Source: Immersiella caudata (taxonomy: Eukaryota; Ascomycota; Sordariomycetes; Sordariales; Lasiosphaeriaceae). From it: a stretch of 64,000 bases of DNA. The notes beneath the pieces are model-generated. The model had not been told where the DNA came from, did no database searches, and saw only the letters and a list, made by a program, of their open reading frames with translations. Each line of letters starts with the position of its first letter. Within the stretch, counting starts at the first letter, position 1. A program made the position numbers and the translations under genes. Shown in pieces: positions 9,941 to 20,673 of this stretch. The stretch is taken from the NCBI GenBank assembly GCA_030512335.1, contig JAULSU010000001.1:4588001-4652000 (forward strand), given 5' to 3'.

Positions 9941-12107
9941 AAGGGCTGTTCCCCTAGAGGTAGCAAGGAGATTAGAAATGAAGAATCAACTTCTGTCAAG
10001 GCTAAATGGTCCCTGCAGTTTTCTTGAACTGTAGCGCAGTGTTCCAGGGTTCAGTCATCATCGAACTCCATCTTGGGTCCATACGAACAACAGCCTGGAG
10101 TCATAACATTGGTCAGCTAGCAGGCATACACACAATTGCCCCAACTGAAGTCGGATCACTTCAAAGTTCTGATACGATAGCTTCAGCGAGCCTGAAGACG
10201 ATTCGTTTCCAGGTACAGGATGAAGAGATTCAACGACGTCAGCCAATCGTTATCTTATCGTCTATCCCCGGCTAGGATCGGATCCTGGAGTCGATCAGTG
10301 CTGAGTGGTGGTGCGGGGGTTTTATTTCCACGTCATCCCTTGTCTTTCCAGCAATGGGATTGTTCGAAATGCGATGTGCTGTGCTGCTCCGAATATTGTC
10401 ACTTGTGAAGAAGGCTCGTATTGGGATGCCTGGCTCGTAAGTAGAGTCGCACGGGTTGATACTTCGTATTTTTGTTTTGTTTAACCGGAGAGGAGGGAAT
10501 TCTTTTCCGTCGTCTGGGCGATTGCCCGCTGGCGTGGTGCCGTAATGCGGGGACATGATGCGGGTGTGGAGAATGGGGTCAGGATCAGACAAAAATCGGA
10601 TGGTTTTTGGTGACTTCACGATGGGAAGCGATTCGAAGATGTTCTTCTGTCTTCAGTTTAGACAACTGCATTGCTGTCAGATGATAGCGTTTTGTGTCCG
10701 CACCGGGAGAGTTTGCGCTACGGAATGCTGCCGAGACACCTGCAAGGGGTGGCAGGGTCGTGTCTGTTTCCGCTGTCCGAAGCCCAAACGTTTGGGGCAT
10801 CGGAGGCGCATGGCTTCGCCGTCGACAACAAACACAAGGCCCATGCTACGCAATGTTATGACAATCGCTGGCGGCCTTTCCGCTGCTGGATGAGAATCAT
10901 CGTCTGGGCGTCGCAAACAGAGACACTGGCCTCGAGCTCGGCCCTCTTGTTGACATTTGGCTCCCTGGATTGGAGTCGCTTGCGGGCTTGCCAGCCTCTG
11001 CCGCTTTCCCTTCCGTAATTGCCAAGACAAAGAGCCGCCGACCACCGGATCGGGCGATGGACACACGTTCCCCTTCCCCAGCTGGGCTCAGCTTGACCTC
11101 CTGCGTCACTCTCTGACAAGACGCGCTCCGCCCAACGTCGGGCCAACTGCAACTCCTGCAGGTTTGGAAGCCGCTGTTGCCTTGTTGTCACGCCTCTCGA
11201 GGCGCCAACAACGGAAGCAGAGGCATCAAAGCCTCTCTAAACAAAGGTCGACGAGACCTCGAGAACCAAACGAGCACGGTGGGCTTGCAGTAGCTCGGTT
11301 CAAACTTCGATGCCACGGGACAAGGGGGTGTCGCCAAAAGCAAGGCAGAAAAGCCGGGGAATCTGCGTGGCTGCCAAGGTTTGGCCCCCCATTTGCTCTC
11401 ATCTGATTGGTGCCCAGGCCAATCGAATGCCGAATGGAGAGATTTCCCCTGGATTGGGAGATTGTCCAAGGCCTCTCCACAGCAGGTGGTGGAGAAAAAA
11501 GATGGGATGAACACGCTCGCAGCATTGACGAGCAAAGACATTGACTCTCATCGCTACGCAGGGAGAGCCTCTCATAGGGACGGAGATGAACAACAATGCC
11601 CGGCCTCAGGCCAGGGTCACCTCCGCCAACAATGGGTTTAGGTTCCTCTTTTTTGCGAGCACTTTCTCTTCGCGCCCCCGCCCGCTTGCCCAGGAGCCAC
11701 TTGTATATCCTGCCGTTACGCGAGGCTCGTGTTCGAACGGAGCTTTCTGGGAAGATGTACCTAGAGAGACGTAAAAAAAAATCACCCAAGAAAAAAGTAC
11801 AGTAGGTACCTGGTAACAGGCCAGCTGCCTTGCCCTAGGATTTTCGCAGCTCCCCTCCCCAGCTCAGCCCAGTTCCAGGTGGCGATATTAATAAGTGCGC
11901 CTCCCATCCTCCCCATTCCACACACACCGCGCCCAACCCAATCCCTACTGCTTACCCTCCGCGTCTTAAACTTTCCCACCTTACATTCTCTCTACTTTCC
12001 ATTTTACGTGTCTACACGTTGTAATACAGCTGTTTTCTCCTTCAATTGCCAACAAGCAAACAAAATCAACACTCTCACCGTCTCACGTACCACAACACAC
12101 TCTCACA
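9941..12107. other. Intergenic, 2.2 kb without a supported gene
   Basis: This is the stretch between the SDR stop and the small GPI-type protein gene. Several open frames of 60-190 codons occur on both strands (for example 11226-11789 minus). None has a recognisable domain, and they overlap in conflicting frames. The last 250 bp (about 11880-12107) are C-rich with CACACA/CCCAACC runs on the plus strand, as is common just upstream of strongly expressed fungal genes. Confidence 0.45.
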
Positions 12108-12903
12108 ATGCGTTTCACCACTCTCCTGTACGCCGGCGTCGTTGCTGTCGCAAGCGCCCAGAGCTCCGCGGCGACAACCACCCCCTCTGCTACAAATTCT
12201 GCCACCGCTGCGCAGAGCTCCCAACAGGCCGCCATCACCGCCTGCCTGAACGCGTGCAAGGCTGGCGACGTCGACTGCCAGTCCAAGTGCATTGCAGTGC
12301 CGAACCCTGATGCCAGTGATGGTGAGTGCTCCCTCCGCCTCTCATAGACCCCACAACCCCTTACACCGCCAACCGTATACTAAGAACTACTCTCCAGCCA
12401 ACGCAACGAACAAGTGTGTCTCGGAATGCCCCAAGGGCAACGGCACCGCAACCGACAACCTCGTAGGTCTCCCCTTTCCGCCGTATTGCTCCTGATGTGG
12501 TCATTCATGGCTTTGTTGGATGTCTTGAGCGCTGCGTGAGCGCGCCTGAGACAATGCGTTGCCGAGAAAACACCTTTGAGAGAAATAACTAACGGACATT
12601 TTACCACAGAACTATGCCAACTGCGTTGACGGCTGCATTGGCAAATACTACTACACCGCGACTGGCACACCCGCGCAACCCACCGGAGGATCGGGCTCGG
12701 GCTCTGGCAGCGGTAGCGGCTCTGGCTCCGGGACTGGCTCCGGGACTGGCAGTGGCGCAGGACCCAGTGGCACGGTTGGCAATGAGGCTTCGGGGACTGG
12801 ATCTGGCTCTTCGCCCACCTCGACATCCGCGGCGGGCGCGCTGTCCGTGGCCGGGTCGGCCCTGAGCATTTTGGGCGTTGCCGCTGCGATTTTCGCTCTC
12901 TAG
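12108..12903 (+). CDS. Small secreted Cys-rich protein with GPI-type C-terminus
   Basis: Exons 12108-12321, 12398-12462 and 12610-12903; introns of 76 and 147 nt, the second an introner-like element; 190 aa. The N-terminus is a signal peptide (MRFTTLLYAGVVAVASAQ). A small Cys-rich region follows, spread over all three exons (CLNACKAGDVDCQSKC, CVSECPKG, CVDGCIG), eight cysteines in all. A low-complexity Gly/Ser/Thr stalk follows, then a hydrophobic end (LSVAGSALSILGVAAAIFAL) with small residues before it, as in a GPI-attachment signal. I infer a cell-wall or plasma-membrane anchored protein; the cysteine spacing is not a CFEM domain that I can recognise. Function unknown. Confidence 0.85.
12463..12609 (+). 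repeat. Introner-like intron, family II copy B
   Basis: This 147-nt intron 2 of the GPI-type protein gene runs GTAGGT...CACAG. It aligns over its full length with SDR intron 3 (9601-9745). It has the clearer family II inverted repeat: TGTCTTGAGCGC, then GCGCGCCTGAGACA after a short loop. The terminal TGTCT/AGACA pair is the same as in family I. The branch region reads ATAACTAACGGACAT. Confidence 0.9.
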
Positions 12904-13195
12904 GTGGTCAAAGATGAAAGGAGGGATGTGGAGCATGTGGCTTATTTGATGCAGTAATGGAATTAATATGAGTGATACCTTGTGGTGTGTTTTTAGGTTC
13001 TGGTGGTGGAAAGGAGGCGGGGCCACAGTGTAATGGATCGGGTGGTTGGTATTTTTCTGGATAGAGGGAAAGCACACGGTGAGCTATGGTTGGGAAGAGC
13101 TTTACTCTCTCGAAATGCCACAAGTTTCGCCTGTCTCTCCCACTCTGAGAGTTTGACAAGGGTCTATTGGTGTGATCTGCCGAGTGCTATGTGGA

Positions 13196-14087
13196 TCATG
13201 TGGGAACTGTCGGCTCGATGTCTGTCATCCAGGGCAGGTTGAGCCGCTTCATCTCGACAGCCAGCTGGAAGAGATAATCCAGGCTGGGTTTTTGGTTAGA
13301 AGAGGTAGGCTGAAGAGAGAATCCACACGTACCTCTCGCATTGCGTCTTTGCCTTGTGGACGTTCTCGCCCCAGACGTATACGCCGTGGCGGCGCACGAG
13401 GACGGCATAGGTGTCTGGGTACTTGTCCATGGCTTCTTCAAGAAACTCGGTCAAGTCTTCCTCGTGGGCTGTGTTCTCGATGACGGGGATACGGAGGGTG
13501 TCATGGTAGCCGAGGTTACCGGACTTCTCAAAGCCGCGGCCGAAGCCTTTGATCTGTTCGATGTTGTTGATACGGAACTCGCGGTCGTAGCCGGGTCCGC
13601 CCTTCTCGAGAATCAGCGTCACCAACACCGCCCAATGCGAGTGCGTGTGGATGCAGCACCCAGCGCGCCGCTTGGTAAAGGCGGCGAGGAAAAGGGGCGT
13701 GCACTGGCTCGGCTTGTACTGCGGAGGGCTGCGCAAGTACACTCTACTGCGCTTGTCCAGCGACTTGGCCTGCGCCGCAAGCGAGAGGACATAGATATCC
13801 GACGGCCTCATCAACTCCTTCTGCACGCCCGAGGGAGCGATGTAGACAAGGTCACTGGCAGGCATCTCGAGTCAGCTTTTCCCGCGCCAGTTTCTCGATG
13901 CGACGACGGCGAGGTCAAGTTCATACGCCTCGCGGATTGACGCTCCTCCTCCTGTCCCGGTGACCCATCCCAGTGTCCAGAACTTCGCGCAAAGCGAGGG
14001 AATCAGATTCGCTGGATGGTCGGGGTCGTCCGACTGCACAAGGTGGTCGTTGTTGCCAGCGTCGTTATCGCCAGATGGCGGGGCCAT
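13196..14087 (-). CDS. MDE1: Methylthioribulose-1-phosphate dehydratase
   Basis: Exons 14087-13927, 13854-13333 and 13283-13196; introns of 72 and 49 nt; 256 aa. This is a class II aldolase-fold enzyme of the methionine salvage pathway. It removes water from 5-methylthioribulose-1-phosphate to give the diketo intermediate, in the cytosol. Visible hallmarks are DDPDHPANLIPSLC, FWTLGWVTGTGGGASIR, YIAPSGVQKELM, the zinc-binding HTH (H123, H125) with a third histidine near 210 in RRHGVYVWG, and the C-terminal LDYLFQLAVEM. Intron 1 must end at CCAG (13855) to join SIREA to DLVYIAPSG. An in-frame ATG 24 codons upstream (14159) is less likely, because homologues begin close to the MAPPSGD start. Confidence 0.93.
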
Positions 14088-15525
14088 TTTTGCTATCAGG
14101 GTCGCGGGGTCAACACTCAATTTTGGAGATCGAATGCCCGACCTCAGATCCAGCTTCAAGCCGGATTGACGAATGAGGGAGCTTCGGGAAGGACAGGTAG
14201 GTAATAAGGGGTTAGTTCGGAGAATAGCTCTTCTGCCGAGATTTTAACGAGGCGGCAGTGTCAAGTGGTAAATAGCACAATATGAGGCTAAATCCGGCAG
14301 CAAAAAGCCCCAGGAGCCTCAGGTCATTTCTTCGGCGTGTCTCTATTGTGCATCCTCGCTAATGGGTCTCCCGTTGGTGCGGCGATTTTATGGCTGGCAT
14401 GGACGCCGCTAGTGAATCGCAGCTGGAGCACGACCCACTTGTGGGCGGGTAAGCTCTAGGCGGACCCATCGTTGACTTCACTCATGATTCCACGTGCCCA
14501 TTGGGTGGGGTGATTTTTCGTGGGTTGTTGATAGTGCTAGGTATGCCTAGGACAGATCTCCCTTACGAAGTATGGATCAATGGGGGCTCTGCTACCCGTT
14601 GGGAGGCATTGTTTGCGCCTGTGCCACATCGTATCGCTACCTGGCAAATGGATTCCTGAAACCCAGGGTTCATGCAGCCTTATTCATCCTCAAGACATGG
14701 ACAACAAGACGCGGAACTCGGAGTTTCGGTGGTGAATCACATAGAGAAACGATCAAGGCATCGCATCTCATATTATAACAGGCTTTGAGTGAATTATTTG
14801 AGCATGGCTCCCGACTCCAGAGCTCCCTGAGTTGCTATGGCGTTGAGGTTTCTTCCCATGTTGAAGCGTCCGGTGACCCCATTGACAAAGCCAGAACGCC
14901 CCACACTTCACCGTGCTTCTGACATTGGGGATGGCGCCAACGTTATGGAGTAGGGCCATAACCTAGGTATACTAAGCCGCCAACAACAGCTCACTGATAA
15001 GGAAAGGTAAAGATGCGTTCTTCTCAGGGCAAAGTGAACAGATATACGAAAGTAGAATGGTTGGGTTGCCTGGTGCGGAAGCTCCTGCAATAGCATAACG
15101 ATTTAAACGGATAGTGGTTCCGTCCCGATGCGATGCGCCAATGGAAGTTTCGAAGGTCTTCCACATCCTTAGTGCAGAGGACAGCTTGGCTGGTTGCCCC
15201 TTCCAGCCTCCACCCCAAATCTGCCCCCGCAAACTGCCTGGTCCCGCTCGTGCAGCACCAAGCTTGAGCTCAGCATCGCTGTTAAAGACACGTTGTCAGA
15301 TTTGCGTTTGCCGAACTTCAAATTCACACCTTTTTCTTCCCAACGCCATTCTGGAGATTTTCTCTTTTCCTCGTGCCGTGGGAGTGAATCCATTGCCCAG
15401 ATAAAACGTCTCGTGTCTCCGCAGACGATTTATTCTTTCTTTTATTCTTCTCGCCCCTCCTGCATTTCTCGCTCCCATCTGCATCGCCATCTCGGAAGTG
15501 CTTGAGACAGCACTCGGCATTCAGA
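14088..15525. other. Intergenic, divergent MDE1/calnexin promoters
   Basis: This 1.4-kb divergent region holds both promoters. The last 250 bp before calnexin are pyrimidine-rich on the plus strand (15330-15480). I see no gene and no unfolded-protein-response element that I could state with confidence. Confidence 0.5.
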
Positions 15526-17498
15526 ATGAGGTTCAACGTAGCCGCGGCCGCTGTGGCCAGCGTGGCAATGCTCTCGGGCAGCGCCTACGCAGAGGATGCC
15601 AAGGATGAGAGCTCTAGCTCCAGCTCCAGCTCCAGCACCGCGACCCCTTCCGCCTCCAAGGTGGCTCCCAAGGTCGCAACATTCACAGTGAGTAGCTCCC
15701 AACCTCCAATTGCTCTGCTACCCCGCCCGCTTCGTCCATCAGCGATGGGCATGCGGTGGCGATTGGCGCGCATCGCCCATTGACCTCGGTCGCTGACACA
15801 ATTGTGCTGCAGCCCACAAAACTCAAGGCTCCGTTCCTTGAGCAATTTGCCGAGGGTTGGGACAAGCGGTGGAAGCCTTCCCACGCCAAGAAGGATGTGC
15901 AGGGCGACGAGGAGTGGGCTTACGTTGGCGAGTGGGCTGTTGAGGAGCCCACCGTCTACAAGGGAATGGAGGGTGATGCCGGTCTCGTTGTCAAGAACGC
16001 GGCCGCCCATCACGCCATCTCGGCCAAGTTCCCCAAGAAGATTGACCCCAAGGGCAAGTCCCTGGTCGTCCAGTATGAGGTCAAGCTTCAGAGTAAGTGG
16101 CTTTCGGTACCCAGCAGCAAATATTCCTGCTAACAGCATCTCTTCCAGATGGCCTCGAGTGTGGTGGCGCGTATATGAAGCTCCTCCGGGAGAACAAGGC
16201 TCTTCACCAGGAGGAGTTCTCCAACACCACCCCGTACGTGATCATGTTCGGCCCCGATAAGTGCGGCCACACAAACAAGGTGCACTTCATCTTCAACCAC
16301 AAGAGCCCCAAGACGGGCGAGTACGAGGAGAAGCACCTCACCTCCCCCTCGACAGCCAAGATTGTCAAGACCACCGAACTTTACACTCTCATCGTTCACC
16401 CCAACAACACCTACATCATCCAGCAGAACGGCGAGAACGTCAAGGAGGGTAGTCTCCTCGAGGACTTCACCCCCTCCGTCAACCCTCCCAAGGAGATCGA
16501 CGACCCCAAAGACAAGAAGCCTGATGACTGGGTCGATGATGCCCGTATCCCCGACCCGGATGCCACCAAGCCCGATGACTGGGACGAGGACGCTCCATTC
16601 GAGATTGTTGATGAGGAGGCCACTCAACCTGAGGACTGGCTCGCTGACGAGCCCGCCACTATTCCCGACCCCGAGTCCCAGAAGCCCGAGGATTGGGATG
16701 ATGAGGAGGATGGCGACTGGATCGCTCCTACCGTCCCCAACCCCAAGTGTGCCGATATCTCTGGATGCGGACCCTGGACCAAGCCCATGAAGAAGAACCC
16801 CGACTACAAGGGCAAGTGGACCGCTCCTTACATCGACAACCCGGCCTACAAGGGCGTCTGGGCTCCTCGCAAGATTAAGAACCCCAACTACTTCGAGGAC
16901 AAGAACCCCGCCAACTTTGAGCCCATGGGCGCTGTAAGTTTACTCTCCCGCAAGAAGGAACATGCTGGATACTGACGATTCGCAGCTTGGCTTCGAGATC
17001 TGGACCATGCAGAACAATATCCTCTTCGACAACATCTACATCGGCCACTCCGTTGATGATGCTCGCAAGCTCGCAGAGGAGACGTTCTTTAAGAAGCAGC
17101 CGGTTGAGCAGTACCTCGAGGAGGCTGACAAGCCCAAGGAGGAAGAGCCCAAGAAGCCTGCTTCGCCCTCGGACCTCAAGTTCCTCGATGACCCCGTCAC
17201 CTACATCAAGGAGAAGCTCGACCTGTTCCTCACCATCGCCAAGCGCGACCCCATTGAGGCCGTCAAGTTCGTTCCTGAGATTGCCGGTGGTCTTGGTGCC
17301 ATTGCCTTCACCTTCCTCGCCCTCATTGTCAGCCTCCTTTCCGGAGGCAGCTCTGCCGCCCCGGCCGTCAAGAAGGCCGCTACGGATGCGAAGGACAAGG
17401 TCAAGGATGCCAAGGACAAGGTTGCCCAGGCTGCCACTACTGGCGCTGAGACGGCTAAGTCGGAGGCTACCAAGCGATCCACCCGGAGCCAACAGTAG
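15526..17498 (+). CDS. Calnexin, ER membrane lectin chaperone
   Basis: Exons 15526-15687, 15813-16092, 16149-16933 and 16986-17498; introns 125, 56 and 52 nt; 579 aa. Calnexin binds monoglucosylated N-glycoproteins in the ER lumen. Seen here: a signal peptide (MRFNVAAAAVASVAMLSGSAYA); an acidic Ser run; the lectin domain with NGLECGGAYMKLL, YVIMFGPDKCG and VHFIFNHK; the P-domain with repeats of DPDATKPDDWDED type and GKWTAPYIDNP type; the closing lectin segment GFEIWTMQNNILFDNIYIGHS; one transmembrane helix near 505-525 (IAGGLGAIAFTFLALIVSLL); and a Lys/Ala-rich cytoplasmic tail without an obvious KKXX signal. The size and domain order are normal. Intron 1 is longer than most but shows no similarity to the repetitive introns. 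Confidence 0.97.
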
Positions 17499-18204
17499 GG
17501 CGGGTTCGCTGGGGCTGTTGGGATGTGATGATATTGGGATGGTAATTGTGCCCAGATAGTCTAGCGGGAGAACAAAACAGAGAGCCAAGAAGGCTTGTCG
17601 CGGAAGGGCGTCGTTGCTTTTGCTATTTTCCTCGTCATTCTCGATCGGCGGAGTCTCTAGGCGCATTTGTTTCGTGTATTGTATGGCTACAAAAATACAG
17701 TTGCATTACGATGAGTCCGACTTCCTGCATGGCGGAAAGAAAATAGGTTGCTCAGGTGAGTTGACACAGGGAGTCAGTCGGCGCTGGAAAGCTTTCCGAG
17801 AAAGCTAGGTTCTCCAACACGAAACGAGCGAATTGGGGCGAATTAGAGCATGATGATTGGCGGTCGGCAGGACGCGGCTTTGGCAGGCGGGAGCTAACCC
17901 CACAAATCACCCGTATCCCCTCCCTCGGCTTCGCCTCCGCACTGGGTGGCCAGGGGCGGCACTTGCACGGTGTCGGCCGAGCCGTTCATAAAGACAGCGC
18001 GGGCCCTGCGACACCGGATAAAGCACCATGTACCGCTGCACTCGACCTCCTAATGGTGCCACGCAGCTCGGGTGTCAATAGTAGAGCCGCCTGTCGTTGG
18101 TCTCATACTCACCCACTTAGCACTCAGCACCTGACACCGCTACACCGATAGCTGCAGCGGGCCATCTCTGGATAATACCCGTACCTGGCTCCTCCTTCCC
18201 CAAC
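17499..18204. other. Intergenic between calnexin and MMSDH genes
   Basis: This 0.7-kb tandem spacer holds the calnexin 3' region and the dehydrogenase promoter. I see no supported gene or structured element. Confidence 0.5.
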
Positions 18205-20003
18205 ATGCGTCGTCTGGCAACCCGCGCTTCTTTACTGTCGACCACAGCATCTGGTCGTCTTGCCTCGCCCAGCTCATCCCGGTACCTCTCCACTGTCGCT
18301 ACGGCCGCATCGAGGAGCAGAATGGCGTCGCCAAACAAGCCCGTCCTCACCACAAAGATGAGGAAAATACACGCCACTCCGGCTTATTTCCACCCCGCTG
18401 GCGCCGAGGGTACCGAAACGAAGTTCCTAACGACGCATGAGAAGATTCAAGACATCAAGGATACGCCGTTCTTCGTCGACAACAAGTTCGTCACCTCGTC
18501 TACCACTCAATTCATCGACCTGCATGATCCCGCCACCAACAACCTGGTCACTCGCGTGCCGCAGAATACCGATGAGGAGCTCAAGGCTGCTGTGGCATCT
18601 GCCCAAAGGGCGTTTGAGTCGTGGCGGAGCACAAGTGTGCTGCATCGCCAGGCGATCATGTTCAAGTTTGTTGCCCTGATTAGGGAGAACTGGGATCGGT
18701 TGGCGGCGAGCATCACCCTGGAGCAAGGCAAGACCTTCGCGGATGCCAAAGGCGATGTGCTCCGCGGGTTGCAGGTTGCGGAGGCGGCGTGCGCGGCACC
18801 AGAACTGTTGAAGGGGGAGGTGTTGGAGGTGGCGAAGGATATGGAGACCAGGACGTACAGGGAACCGTTGGGGGTGGTGGCGGCGATTTGCCCTTTCAGT
18901 AAGTTGGCATGGTCAAAGAGTGCGGAGCAGCATGCTGACAGGTTTCAGACTTCCCGGCTATGATTCCGCTGTGGTGTATCCCTATCGCTACCGTTACGGG
19001 TAACACGCTCATTCTGAAGCCGTCGGAGCGGGATCCCGGCGCGGCCATGATCTTGGCTGAGCTGGTTGAGAAGGCTGGTTTCCCCGAGGGCGTCGTCAAT
19101 GTGGTGCATGGCGCTCACCGCGCCGTAAACTTCATCCTCGACGAGCCGGCCATCAAGGCCATCAGTTTCGTCGGCGGCAACAAGGCGGGCGAGTACATCT
19201 TCACCCGTGGCTCCGCCAACGGCAAGCGCGTGCAGGCGAATCTGGGCGCGAAGAACCACGCTGCCGTGCTCCCCGACTGCAACAAGAACCAGTTCCTCAA
19301 CGCCATCGTAGGTGCTGCTTTTGGCGCTGCCGGCCAGCGCTGCATGGCCCTCTCCACCCTCGTCATGGTTGGCGAAACTAAGGAGTGGCTCCCCGAGCTT
19401 GCTGAGCTCGCCAAGGGGCTCCAAGTCAACGGCGGCTTCGAGCCCGGCGCCGACCTCGGACCTGTTATCTCTCCCCAATCCAAGCAACGCATTGAGAGCC
19501 TCATTGCCTCGGCCGAGGCCGAAGGTGCCACCATCCTTCTCGACGGCCGCGGCTTCGCTCCCGCCAAGTACCCCGATGGCAATTGGATCGCCCCCACTAT
19601 TATCACCAACGTCACTCCCTCCATGCAATGCTACAAGGAGGAGATTTTCGGGCCCGTCTTGGTTTGCCTGAACGTCGATACCCTTGATGAGGCCATCGAC
19701 CTCATCAACGGCAATGAATACGGCAACGGCGTTGCCATCTTCACCCGCAGTGGCCCTACAGCGGAGAGCTTCCGCCGACGCATCGATGCCGGCCAGGTCG
19801 GCATCAATGTCCCCATTCCTGTACCCCTGCCCATGTTCAGCTTCACCGGTAACAAGCGCAGCGTCGCGGGCGGTGGCGCAAGCACCTTTTACGGAAAGCC
19901 CGGTGTCAATTTCTACACCCAGCTCAAGACGGTCACAAGCTTGTGGTCGAGCGCGGATGCGATTGCGAAGAAGGCGGATGTGCACATGCCAACACACAGT
20001 TAG
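18205..20003 (+). CDS. Mitochondrial methylmalonate-semialdehyde dehydrogenase (acylating)
   Basis: Exons 18205-18898 and 18949-20003; 50-nt intron; 582 aa. The enzyme oxidises methylmalonate semialdehyde and malonate semialdehyde to propionyl-CoA and acetyl-CoA in valine and pyrimidine breakdown. A basic, Ser-rich N-terminus (MRRLATRASLLSTTASGRL) is a likely mitochondrial presequence. Family marks are NFPAMIPLWCIPIA, LKPSERDPGAAM, FVGGNKAGEYIF and QANLGAKNH. That last block, in place of the general-base glutamate loop of other aldehyde dehydrogenases, is typical of the CoA-dependent subfamily. The catalytic cysteine is in GAAGQRCMALS (about C363). The intron splits ICPF from NFPA in phase 1. 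A 350-codon antisense frame is a shadow of the codon bias. Confidence 0.97.
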
Positions 20004-20673
20004 ACAAGAAATGGGGATTGATGATAAACAGCCAGCCAGGCCAATTCACTACAGAAATGAAGATACATCCACTCGGTCGGGGTTTCACTGAGTATGTAAA
20101 CTAAACGTACTACGAAATGCGTCAGCTTGGTTGTTGAAGCAGGTATTGGGCAGACCACTTTGTGTTTGGCTGCCTGGAATCCGTCGTGAGATGGCTGAAA
20201 GTGACCTCTGCCCGACACCCCTCAAGGCCAGTTGGAGCTGTTTGGATTTGGATTTGACTTTCCTTGAACCCTGACCTCTGAGTTGCATATATGAATGAAG
20301 CTGGTGGGTGCCAATGCTGACGGTCTGGGCACGCCTGGCTGGTTTAGGCGAAGTGTTCCACACGGGGAGGGATGATGATCCGAGACTTCGGCCTGGAGAG
20401 AAGTAGCAGACAAGCAAACGGGCGAGGCATGACTGATGAACATTACGGTTCTCATTATTATCAAGGTGGTAGTCATTACACCAGCTATCTACCTTATCTC
20501 GTTATTCTTCTCCAGAATGCAACCGCCGCCTGCTTCATAGGTTCGTATCCCACTTATCCTACTGCCCGTTCGAAAGCCACAGGTATTTCTTACGCCGCTT
20601 GCCATGCCCGACGCTAAATATGCGTTCCCCAATGCAAGGTCGTGCACCCCAGAAGCCATAAACACCAAACAAA
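20004..20673. other. Intergenic, convergent MMSDH/CDC6 3' ends
   Basis: This 0.67-kb stretch between two stop codons should contain both 3' untranslated regions. Short open frames here are not supported. Confidence 0.5.

Noticed and set aside
9502..9999. 165-codon minus-strand frame across SDR exons 3-4
   Set aside because: It spans an intron and the active-site exon of the SDR on the other strand and has no domain.
11226..11789. 187-codon minus-strand frame
   Set aside because: Composition is Arg/Ser/Pro/Leu-rich as in random GC-rich DNA, and it overlaps several equal frames.
13341..13940. 199-codon plus-strand frame
   Set aside because: Antisense shadow of the MTRu-1-P dehydratase exons, which have clear family motifs on the minus strand.
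18945..19997. 350-codon open frame antisense to the dehydrogenase
   Set aside because: It mirrors the codon bias of the MMSDH exon; Gly/Val/Ala/Asp-rich with no domain.
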